From: Erodium maritimum
Lineage: Eukaryota > Streptophyta > Magnoliopsida > Geraniales > Geraniaceae
DNA length: 64,000 nucleotides
Assembly: GCA_963921825.1 (NCBI GenBank)
Contig: OY997588.1
Span: 54,692,803-54,756,802, forward strand
Reading direction: 5' to 3'
Shown: positions 47,828 to 57,352 of the stretch, one piece after another
Layout of the letters: the number at the start of each line of letters is the position of its first letter
Position numbering within the stretch: position 1 is the first letter of the stretch
Program-made: the position numbers and the translations under genes
Notes under the pieces: generated by a model
What the model was told of the DNA's origin: nothing
The model's input: only the letters and a program-made list of their open reading frames with translations
Database searches by the model: none

Positions 47828-48763
47828 TTGAATATTCAACGAGCAGTTCCTTCAACTCTTGGTTTTCTTTGCATAAATTCATATACTTGGGTTCAACAAG
47901 TTTCTAAAGGTACGTTCTATGTACTGCATTGGAATACAAGTGTTTTTCATCATTATGAAGTTTGTGGTAGTCATACAGAGGGTATTAAAGTAATGGTTCC
48001 CATGAAAAAATCACTCTTGAAGGATATATTATCAACATACCATACTGTTGCTCATATTTATGTGGTACTTGATTTACTTACTGAAGAAGATGCTAGAATT
48101 CTGATATCAGGCACGATTTTTCTTTATTTGGACCCCTGTGAAGAACCTGAATTATGTGTGCTTATTAGGTGGTGTTTGAATGAGTTATCACTTGATTTGG
48201 GAATCGGTATGGATGTCAACTCTAAAACAAATGATGTTGCCTTGGGATGGTCAGCCGCTGTTGATTCACCTATATCGAGTATGTTGTTAAAAACTTATAT
48301 GGTCCAATGTGTTCTAGAACTGGAAGAAAGGGAGATGTGTTGCGGGGATGATTTTTTCTTTCCGAAGTATACTGGTAGTGTGATTGAAGATGCCACCCAT
48401 GACTATATGGTGATTCAGAAATTATTGGAATTGGATTGTTTAAGTTTATTGAAACTTACTGACAATGTGGGAAGGAATGCTAGCATGAAAAGAACTGAAA
48501 TTATAAACAGGGAGCTGGAGCAACAAGCAATTGGAAGAACATATATTGGTTTTATGGTTCATAAAGTGTTTGTTTCTGTCGAATTGTTCTATGCCTTCCA
48601 TGGATTGCACCAGATTCTTGAGGACAAGAATCATTTGAAGGAGAGGGCAATGTTACGAGTCAATTATGCAATAGATCGGTTATTAGAAATAATTGGGCCT
48701 TTGTCTATTTTGGTTGGGCTTGTGTTATCGATTGTAACTAATGGGTCTAAGCCCAAACTCTAG
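47828..48763 (+). pseudogene. Continuation of the chimeric ORF after an in-frame stop (311 codons)
   Basis: Same frame as the 860-codon ORF, separated only by TAA and two codons. Around the stop the text reads LLH*RELNIQRAVP, which lines up with RPN1 ...LLQYGEQNIRRAVP, so the stop stands where RPN1 has Tyr. The frame was once continuous (about 1,175 codons). About 70 RPN1 residues are missing between KIRKY and LLH. After TLGFLCIN the RPN1 match ends. The remaining roughly 280 residues (GIKVMVPMKKSLLKDIL, DLLTEEDARILISG, TEIINRELEQQAIG) are not recognised. The last 37 codons are read from the 3' LTR. The listed start is a TTG and not a real initiation codon. Confidence 0.75.
48638..48650 (+). 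promoter_or_regulatory. Chimeric element polypurine tract
   Basis: AAGGAGAGGGCAA directly before the 3' LTR; it also codes for the last internal codons of the chimeric frame. Confidence 0.85.
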
Positions 48764-48965
48764 TTCTTACATTGTATTCTCTACAAAAGAGACGTTGCTC
48801 TCATTTTGGAGGACATGAATGAAAACATCAATTACTATCTCTCTCTATAGCTCTGTCTGTCTTCTCTCCCTCTCTTCAACCTCTCTTCTTCCAATCTCTA
48901 CAATTCTTAACCCTAAATTCTACATCTCTCTATAATTCCTTTTCTATCAATTTAGGGCTGTAACA
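48651..48965 (+). repeat. Chimeric element 3' LTR (315 bp)
   Basis: 98.4% identical to the 5' LTR by direct reading. One difference (TTATCG here, TTATAG in the 5' LTR) removes a stop and lets the internal frame run 13 codons further, to 48763. Confidence 0.97.
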
Positions 48966-48970
48966 AAGGG

Positions 48971-49170
48971 CAGTGGGACTACGCCTTCATCATGTATTTA
49001 ATTTGTAGATCTACATCTCTCTACTTCCAAATATTCATGGGTATTGGATACCAGGGCTGAATCTTACATTTGTACTAATGTGTAGTCGTTGGAAAATAGG
49101 AGACGCTTGAAGAATCACGAAGTGGACCTCAGAGTGGGGAACAATATAAGAACGACTGTTGTAGGATATA
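48971..49170 (+). pseudogene. Copia E gag/protease remnant, 3' part
   Basis: After the chimeric element, copia text resumes: a linker (GSGTTPSS), the protease active-site region (WVLDTRAESYICTN, where the family has DTG) and LRVGNNIRTTVVG. A stop lies between. The similarity fades at about 49170. Confidence 0.75.
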
Positions 49171-49953
49171 TAAAGAATTCCATGTCACCTCATTGTACTA
49201 AAGTCAAACATCAAATCATAACCCACATATATGAAACGTATCAGATATTAACAGTTTCACCTTATTAATTCTCAAAATGTATCAAAATCTGTTAAGTGTG
49301 ACTAACGCCGTGAAATGTCAGTCACATGTTTGTCACGTTCTCTAAAACTTTCCTAAAATGGAAACTTCATCTTTTAATTTATTGTCAAATCACAACCATT
49401 AACTATCAACTTTTCTTGTTACTCACTTAACGGCCGCTAGACTTGCGGACATAAAATGCAATAGTTGCTGGTCAACGTTACTACATGACAATTTACATTT
49501 GCTTAGTTATGATTTAGCAATAAACAAAAGGTGTGCGTGCAGACATGGAGTAACCCATTATTCAAAAGAGTGTGTTACACTTTGGAAAATAATACTTCTT
49601 CTCTGTAAGATAGAACCCAAAAAAGCCTCCCGTTATTCTACCAATTTGATAGTCACATTTTAAGTTCTCAAAAGTGTTTTGAGAACTATAAGTGCTAGCA
49701 CACTTTTTCGAGACTTGTTTGCGTGGATACGTATAGAGGGAGAATCCCGTTGGAAGCGTCTCTATCATAAAAGGTACGGAAACGATTCTAATCAAAGGTC
49801 CCCGACTCGAACCAACCACCGAAACTACAAGAGGTAATTCTTATTGGTTAATCGAATTACATGGATCCGACTTTTGGGTTTTAGATTTTATTTTTATTTT
49901 CCGCTGCTTTATGTATGTTAAAACCCAAGACTTCCCTACTACGAGATCCAACA
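49171..49953. other. Junction region: possible MULE-MITE fragment and LTR 3' end
   Basis: 49190-49556 ends in GACATGGAGTAACCC, matching the terminal repeat of the MULE-MITE at 54191-54683, and shares the upstream text CGTTACTACAT.ACAATTT. Its other end (ATTCCATGTCACC, about 49183) is only a weak match and no TSD is found. From about 49570 to 49953 the text resembles the U5 end of a copia-type LTR (TTACATGGATCCGA, TTCCGCTGC, ending CGAGATCCAACA), related to the 60540-60635 LTR end. The start of that LTR was not found. No protein-coding gene is seen. Confidence 0.45.
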
Positions 49954-51102
49954 GAATGGACTTAAAAGTCCGCACTTCTAAAGTGCTGATACGCGTTTCT
50001 CGTTTATGTAGCCTAAACGATAGTGCCATAATATATTTTGGTCTAAATTGTTGAATTTAGAACTCTTGGTATTAACATTATAAATAGAGCTTGAGGCATT
50101 GTTACCCATATCTATTATGTACAATCCTTTGACCATGTTTCCACAAGCATAAAACATGTCATTGCATAGAATATTGAAAACTCCATTTCCAATATCAAAA
50201 TTATATCCTTCGGTGTATAACGCGGATACAAATATAATGTTCCTAGTAAAATAGGTTTTCAATATAAATTGTTTAGTACAAAACAAGGCCACTTGGTAAA
50301 TGAAGACTTATGGATCCTATAGTAATCTCCACAACTTTGAGGTCCACTCCGTTCTTCTCCAAGCTTCTCCTACCTTCCATTTACTACACATCAGTTCATA
50401 TGTGAGATTCAGCTCTGGTATCCAATATCCATGAATCTTTGGAAGTAGGGAGATGTAACTCTTTAAAGTTAATATCTGATGAAGGGGTTGTCCCACTGCC
50501 ATTCTTCATATCATCTAGGGATTTTCTCCAATCCAGTTTCCAATGACCAAGCTTCTAGCAATAGAAGCAGCCATTCTCATCATCCTTAGCCTTCCTTGAG
50601 GACCCCCGTTCTTAGGAGGATTAGGAGCGATCAAGTGTCTCATATTTCTCGCCACGTGGGCAGAGGCCTTGCCCTTGCCACTACCAGTCCCCATCTTAAA
50701 CTAGATCCGTTTCTGACTATTAGAATATCCTTGGATTCCAAATCCTTGATATTCTTCTCATTATTTAAAAATATGTCATGTAACTCTGATATGGTGTTGT
50801 CCATATCGTGCTTGGGATAGTTCATGGTGAACTCAACATACGAACGAGGAAGGGAACGTAGAACCTCATCTACTACCATCTTTGATTCTATCTTAAAACC
50901 AAGTCCATTAAGATGTTAGAGATGACCCTTCTTTCCAGAACATGAGGGATAGCCTTTTTAAGGACGTATTCTTTGCGTTTATGTTTGAGGACCACCATCA
51001 AATTTCTCTACTAGTACAACTAATTTGTCCTATTAAGCTTGACCCCGTCAATCATGGTTTTAAATGACATTCTACTGTTTACTTTTGCCATTATATCTAC
51101 AC
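49954..51102 (-). pseudogene. Copia F gag/protease/GAG-pre-integrase remnant
   Basis: From right to left: a gag start with MAKVNSRMSFKTM (about 51094), LRSLPRSYVEFTMNYPKHDMD and ISELHDIFLNNEKNIK in the gag body, a zinc-knuckle-like stretch near 50550, protease (HGYWIPELNLTYELMC in a shifted frame; WIPELNL stands where the family has WVLDTG), and the pre-integrase block (FTRNIIFVSALYTEGYNFDIG, MGNNASSSIYNVN, LWHYRLGYINEKRVSAL). It is closely related to the 1-2850 element, whose pre-integrase text is nearly the same. Several stops and frame shifts; non-functional. Confidence 0.85.
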
Positions 51103-54100
51103 TGTAAGAACCGCTCCCGGTCAACGCCAGTCAAATCGGCGAAAAACAAGAAAATTTAAAAAATTTGGGCAGACAACTAAATGAACCTAAATTTGACCAC
51201 GAGGGTCATATCGGACTTAAGTTGACCCCGATATCGACCAAAGTGAGTTTTGGGGGACTCAAGGCATCTTTCTGACCAATTTGGGAAATGTTGACTTTTT
51301 GCTGGAAAAGTCAATCGAACGATGTTTGGGTCCGTTCGAGGCTCGTTTTGGATCCAAAAAGCTTAGTCGTTGTCACAGCGGTCTTAGCTGAGCCGTTTCC
51401 TTGTAGCCCGTGAAGTTTCATAATTTCTTGGAAAATGTGCCCGTTCGGGGCCCGAGACGGCCGAATTTCGCGAATCTGACACATGTCACACAAGTGGTGG
51501 TGTTAGGTATTTTTGAACAAAACAAAGGAAGACTACAAGGGGGGGTTCGGCCACACTTAGAAAAAAAGAGAAAATAAGAGAGAGAAAAGGGGAGAGAAAG
51601 AAGAGAGAAGAAGGAGAGAAAAAGAGAAGAAAAGGTTGGGGTTTAGGGATTTCCCGACGATCCAACCAATGGATCATCTCAACGGTTGAAGAATCGAGCT
51701 TCCATCGTCATTCCCTACGGTGAGCATCTATCCGATTTACGTTTTGGTACGTTTAAAAGTTAGGGTTTGTGTTGAAACGAGTTAGCTATGGATGAGTTGA
51801 GGTGTGGGGTTCGTTGGAGACATTTTGGAGCGAAAAATGATCGGTTTCCAGTGACCGGAGGCTCGGGGGAGCTTCGGCCACCGTGGGTGGTGGCTGGCCG
51901 GAGCTAGGACCGGCCACCATGGTGGTGAACCGGTCCAGAACCAGTCCAGCCACCCAGCTAAGGGTGGTCGGGTGGGGCCCACGTGTTCGGGTCTCGGGTT
52001 TTCGTGTTCGGGTGGTTTTGGACGAACCCCAAGTCGTTAATTCACACCCGGAACGAATTTTGGAATTAAATTGTGAAAGTTGGGAATTTCGGGGTTAGAA
52101 ACTTTAAACGCGAATTAAATCGCTCGGAAATCGGAAATTGATTCCGTCGATTGCGCTGGAACCCTTGAATTATTCTAAGACCGTAGAAACGAAAACGGGA
52201 ATTTTCGGAGCCCCGAAAGGGTGTTTTCCAATCCCGGGCAGATTCGCCGAGCCGGGCGAATCGGGCCTTTCCGGGCCCATTATTGACAATGTCGAGTAAT
52301 TGGGAAGTTTGGGAGTGATCGATATTGTCGGGGTTGAGTTTGGGCTTCAAATTCATTAAAATTCAGCTTTGTCTGCAAACTTAAAAAGTGTTTTAATTGT
52401 GATCTTGTTAGATCGTGCCGAGGACCGCGGCAAGGGAAAGCTAGGCGAGTGATCGCGAGCACGCCGGAGCTTGGGCGTGGAATTTTGGGAAAGCGTTACG
52501 AGGTAGGGAAAAGTAGCCGGATCTGGGCCTGACTAGGGAAAGTTAACAGTAGAAATGCATGTGACACCTAGTGGTGTCGTAGGATAAGTAAGTTTATCGA
52601 ACACTAGAAATGCAGGCGACACTTAGTGGTGTCGTATGATACGTGAACGTATCGAACAATAGAAAGGCATGTGTCACTTAGTAGTGTCGTAGGATAAATG
52701 AGCTTATCGAACAATAGAAATACTGGTGGCATTTGGTTGTGCCCGGAGGTTGATTGAATTGTTTGTGTTTATGGGTCGCCATGAGTGCCTTTGGGAAGTT
52801 GAACCCGTATCTTATTGTTTGTGTTTGTGGGTGGCCATATGTGTCGTTGGGGTGTTGAACCCGTATATTACTGTTGATGTGTCGTGGGTGGCCATGTGTG
52901 CCATTGGGGTGTTGAACCCGTATATTACTGTTGGTGTGTCGTGGGTGGCCATGAGTGCCTTTGGGGTGTTGAACCCGTGTATTGCTGTTGGTGTGTCGTG
53001 GGTGGCCATGTGTGCCGTTGGGGTGTTGAGCCCGTATATTACTGTTGGTGTGTCGTGGGTGGCCATTAATGCCTTTGGGGTGTTGAACCCGTGTATTAAT
53101 GTTGGTGTGTCGTGGGTGGCCATGAGTGCCTTTGGGGTGTTGGACCCGTGTTTTTACCGTTGTGTGTCGTGGGTGGTCAGGTGTGCCTTTGGGGTGTTGG
53201 ACCCGTGTGTTTACTGTTTGTGTGTCGTGGGTGCCGTTGGGGTGTTGAACCCGTGTGATACTGTTTCGTGTGTCGTGGGTGTCCATGTGTGCCAGTGGGG
53301 TGTTAAACCTGTGTTGTTGCTATTTGTTGAACCTTGGGTGTTGATTGTGATTGCCTGAGGTTGGGGGCCCGCCGGACAATAAAGGGGTCCTGTGGTCGCG
53401 CGCGTGGGGGTTGGCTAGCCTTCCGACTAATCACCGGTAAAGTTGTGCATTCTTCTGCGATGAAGGGCGGCTCCCCTTCCGACTAGCTATCGGAAAAGTA
53501 TTGCGGTATATGTCGCGAACAGGTCGACCACCTGGCCCGACTGAGTGTTTGTGTGGGGCATGCTCGAGCCCAGCAGGTTAGCAACCGGCACTGAGCAGCT
53601 GGAGTGCGATCCTTTGTGATCTTGTTTGTCGTGTGCGATCCTTTGTGATCTTGGGTGTTGCGCGGTTATTAGTCGCTTTTTGGGTTGAGGTCGTAACCAC
53701 TGTGTCCGGTCTACATTACATGTCCGGGTGTTGAGTTTGTTGGGGAAAGTAACAGTTTTCATGTGACAGTCGGGTTACTTGAGTTTGGGGATAGTAGTCC
53801 CCTGTGTTTTGTCTATTGTTGGTGTTTCCAGCATTTTCTGCTAGTATGTCGTAGTCAGTCTGGTATCCGTGGTGGTGAGCGAACGCTCACCCCTAGCTGC
53901 TTTTCCTACAGGTACTGGTCGGGAGACGGACTAGGGGAGCTCTCGAAGCTTGAAGAGGTGGGAGCGGGAGTCCGGGTTTCTTTTTGGGAGTCTAGTGACG
54001 TACTTGTTGGTTTTTGTCCGCTTGTTTAGGACGTATTTTAAGTTGTAAAATAGTATTTTGATTAACTTAAGTTGTGAAGTTAAGTGGTTTATTAAAATGT

Positions 54101-54168
54101 TTAAAAATCGTTTTACTGTTTTATCGTTCGCGTTCCGGGTCCGGTTATACCGAATTCGGGGCGTGACA
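51103..54168 (+). mobile_element. Solo gypsy LTR 'D' with TSD TACAC
   Basis: A 3,066-bp LTR of the A/B/C family (TGTAAGAACCGCTCCCGG ... GGGGCGTGACA) without internal sequence. Identical flanks TACAC (51098-51102 and 54169-54173) show a simple insertion that became a solo LTR. It shares GC-rich text (GGCCACCATGGTGGTG) with B rather than A. The long ORFs in it (52678-53286 minus, 52726-53358 plus) come from the internal minisatellite. Confidence 0.96.
52755..53300 (+). repeat. Minisatellite in gypsy LTR D (about 60 bp unit)
   Basis: About nine units around GTGTCGTGGGTGGCCATG and GGGGTGTTGAACCCGTGT. The unit length is close to a multiple of 3, which keeps frames open on both strands and makes repetitive, spurious ORFs. 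Confidence 0.92.
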
Positions 54169-54190
54169 TACACGATAGATAAAATTTAAT

Positions 54191-54683
54191 GAGGTTACTC
54201 CATGTCCTAACCCCCTACTACACTTAATTGTCAAATCCGCACACAAGCTTTGGAAAACTGTCAAATAGTAACGAATTTCAAAACTGAATTATTAAAAATA
54301 AAAAAAAAGTACTGTTTAAATTGACTGTTTCCGTGAACAGTGAATCACGTGCGTCTCACATGACTCATTTTATAATGGAGCTTGGGCGAGCTGAGGTCAC
54401 GAAGAGATGAAATTCGAAACTCGGACATAAAGATATGAAGTTCGAAGAGCTGAGATGAAGAGATGAGGTCACGAAGAGATGGCGTTATGCCAAGTTAACG
54501 TCCGGAGGAAGAACATATTTGAGGGTAAACTCGACTTTTTAGTTGGCCAAGTTAACGTCCATTTAAAATTAGAAACAGTTGGCAATTTCAGTTAATTGAC
54601 CGTTACTACATTGCAATTTCAATAATATAGGGTTTGGATTTAACAATCTCTGAAAGTTGAGCGTTAGGACATGGAGTAACCCC
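54191..54683. mobile_element. Mutator-like MITE (493 bp) with 9-bp TSD AAATTTAAT
   Basis: Terminal inverted repeats GGTTACTCCATGTCCTAAC (54193-54211) and its exact complement (54663-54681), extended outward by two more bases with one mismatch. Both flanks are AAATTTAAT (54182-54190 and 54684-54692), a perfect 9-bp duplication, the hallmark of Mutator-like transposases. The inside has no ORF, but has an internal duplication (GGTCACGAAGAGATG twice near 54396 and 54467). Confidence 0.93.
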
Positions 54684-54692
54684 AAATTTAAT

Positions 54693-56204
54693 CTAGTAAA
54701 CTAAATAATTTTTTTGAAGATCAAGCTTAATCACTAACCAATTGATTCTAAACCTTTAGAATCTAGAAACAAGATCCTTGATTCACCCGGTTAAGCTGAA
54801 CTTATGCTTACAACTCAATCGATCTATATAGGTAGGGCTCCATCCAATCACATCCAATGTGACTCTTGGCTAGGGTATGTACTCATGTACACGGCTTACC
54901 CTATTTGATACCCTAGCTCAACCTCGGGCTGAGAATCGTTGTCGGGTCCACAAATTTCAACTATGGCTCGTACTATGCAGGTGCTCCGCTAAGGCGCATG
55001 ACACCCACATGTGTCATCCAAACCTACTACCCCTCTTTCCCATGGATGGTCTAGTAAGGCGCACGATACCCATATGACGGGGAGGTAGTAAGGTGCTGAT
55101 AATTGGGAGGTATCAGACATGACCCATTTTTACTTGTATAGTTGTGTTTAAAACTTTAGGCACATCCTTGATGCGATGAGCACATCAACTAAATTCCAAA
55201 TGTAATGACGCCTCCAATTACATCCAATGTAATTCTTCATTCGAACCCTTCAACTACATCCAATGCAATGATGGTTCTAAGGGCTCACATTACAAGGATC
55301 AAAATTCCAGTTTTGTCTTTGCATGTGAGGTGATATGCTCGGAATATAAAGTAAATCATGTGATTCTAACAAGCATTTACAATTAGTCATGCAAAACTAG
55401 ACCAATCATAAAGCGATAATTGTGCACATAATATCACCCTAAACTAACTTCCACTAACTTCTTGAGCTCCACCGACTCCAAGCCGATGCCAAAACCATAA
55501 AAACCACCAGTTGATCTTTATTTCCCTTTCTTTGTCTTGAAAAAAATATTGCAATTAAATACATGAATCACAGATCGAGAAATAATAAATATTACAAATA
55601 AGTGATATGACGACCACACCTCGGAAAAAATAATTACAAGCTAACTCTAACGGCTCGCAAGCCATGAAAATCGAGAAATAATTAAAACGAGCTTAGAGCT
55701 ATTACGTGCACCATGCAAAAATCACATCACATAAGATGTCATCATTCAAGCTTCTTATCACACAACATGTGATTTTCCGGTTTTAATTCATCGCCAAGTA
55801 TGAAATTTTTAATGCTCGGTTTATCGAAACTGTTCAAAATTGAAACTTTTGTACATTTGATTTTTGAGTTCGTCAAGACAGTTCCAAACTCATCATGACT
55901 AACTAAATGGTTTGGCGAGGCATTTCGACCATCCAATTGTCATGCTCAGCCTAGTTGCATCCAACGGAGCCCCGTTCGGTCTCAGGTTCGGCTCCCCGAG
56001 AGTCCCGCTCCTGAGACTCGAAAAAAAAAATTCAAAAATTCCAGATTTGAATTAAATTACATATTTCAATTTTTCGTGCAATACCCATAAGCAATAAACT
56101 AGCACATGTTATCAAACAATTTTGCAAAATAACAATCCAAAACCAAAACTACAAGCACAAAACAGAAACTTTCTACTCCGTCTTGTGAATCATGACGGTA
56201 GTAT
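54693..56204 (-). other. Copia F leader (untranslated)
   Basis: Non-coding leader between the F 5' LTR and gag. It shares text with the copia E leader in reverse complement (for example TCTAAACCTTTAGAATC at 54748 and the GGGAGCC/CTCGGGGAGCC block near 56000). A duplicated motif (AAGGCGCATGACACCCA, near 54990 and 55055) lies inside. No gene is supported. Confidence 0.7.
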
Positions 56205-56218
56205 GGCTCTGATACCAC
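56205..56218 (-). promoter_or_regulatory. Copia F primer binding site
   Basis: GTGGTATCAGAGCC on the minus strand, directly next to the LTR end; tRNA-Met type. Confidence 0.88.
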
Positions 56219-57352
56219 TGTTGGGTCTCGATGGAGTGTTGGTTTTGTTCCTTAGGCCAATCGTGATCTTGGACAACATTATCATTTCGTCAATACATTA
56301 CTACTATCATTTGTGAAATATTAATAGTGTGAATAATCCACTCGTTCTAAGATCATCAAGTACGTGTTTTGGTAGTAAAACTCTTAGGATTAAAAGAGTA
56401 TTAGTCTATTGATCTCTGGTCTTACTGATATACTAAGACTAGTATGATGTTGGCTGATGATCACGTTTTATTGATAATACATATTGGATATGAAGCAAAT
56501 AATATATGTCATTTAGGGAAATGGTATTGGATGACCCACTATGAGAATACTACATAGGAATTGTCATGAATATTTCTCAGTACCATAATATGGCTTAAGT
56601 CATTTGACTTTATAGTCTTCATGGTTTCTACATAGATGGTTGTGTGCTTTGACATAATTCAACGTTGTCTTTAACCGGAAAACAATAAAGGCTGTTGTTG
56701 GATACATAACTGTCTATCTGAGAGATGTGGTTGACTGATAATGGATTTTTCACTCATGTAAATATGAGAGATATCTTTTTGGAACCTTGATAAGTGCAAC
56801 TACGGAAAAGCATGGCCATGTGAATCGATAAAGAGTTATCACTTACAGTCTACTTATGATCAAGAAACAATGATCGAATAAAATAAGGATGACGACCCTA
56901 TACCTTATTCGATCGAGATATTGATGACAAAGGGATTAAGATATTAGCGGTAAAAGGTTAAGTCGGATTGACGATCATCATACACGTTTGGGTAGTCATA
57001 ATGCCTTGCTAGTGGCCAACTACGACATATGGACGAAATGAGGATTTCAGGCCCACTACCAAACGCCATATGAGCCTACAGGGTCACACACAACAACAAG
57101 CATAAAATCGAATTGAACTTTGGTAGTCCATTAAGTGATTAAAATAATATATTATATTTGATATAATATTTATTTATTCATTAATCGTGCTTCAATTGCT
57201 AAATATAATGAAATTTAGGTAGGGCAATTAATATGCAAAAATGATTCTTGAATTTTGAAAATTTGAAGAGGGTATTTTTTTTTCATGTCCACTACTCCTA
57301 AAATGAGGAACTTGTCATATTTGGAAGTCCAAGGGTTGGGCTATGTTGAAAT

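Larger units (their letters stand above)
44891..48965 (+). mobile_element. Chimeric, gene-capturing non-autonomous LTR retrotransposon (4,075 bp)
   Basis: Complete element with identical 5-bp duplications AAGGG (44886-44890 and 48966-48970), 315-bp LTRs (TGTTACGAGTC...GGGCTGTAACA), a tRNA-Met PBS and a PPT. The LTRs differ at 5 of 315 positions, with no indels, so it is young. No gag, protease, integrase, RT or RNase H motif is present. Instead, one sense reading frame covers 45239-48763, broken by a single TAA, and consists of host-gene fragments: PPR protein, CDC20 WD40 region, RPN1, plus unidentified stretches. The captured parts run without visible introns, as expected for capture of spliced mRNA during reverse transcription (inference). 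The closest known concept is maize Bs1-type transduction. Confidence 0.95.
41256..49170 (+). mobile_element. Copia element 'E' (diverged, truncated; hosts the chimeric element)
   Basis: A second, older copia lineage in plus orientation: 5' LTR (41256-43056), a degenerate PBS (GTGATATTAGAGAC at 43057), a leader of about 970 bp, gag (44027-44890, resuming after 48970) and the start of protease (to about 49170). Nothing of integrase, RT or a 3' LTR follows in this orientation. Its gag is interrupted by the 4,075-bp chimeric LTR element flanked by AAGGG. Confidence 0.85.

Noticed and set aside
44891..48965. Reading the chimeric element as a genuine host gene flanked by chance repeats
   Set aside because: Terminal TG...CA LTRs, PBS, PPT and a perfect AAGGG duplication inside a copia gag show retrotransposition of the whole unit.
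52678..53358. Long opposing ORFs (202 and 210 codons) with repeated short motifs
   Set aside because: They translate the roughly 60-bp minisatellite inside solo LTR D; both strands are equally open.
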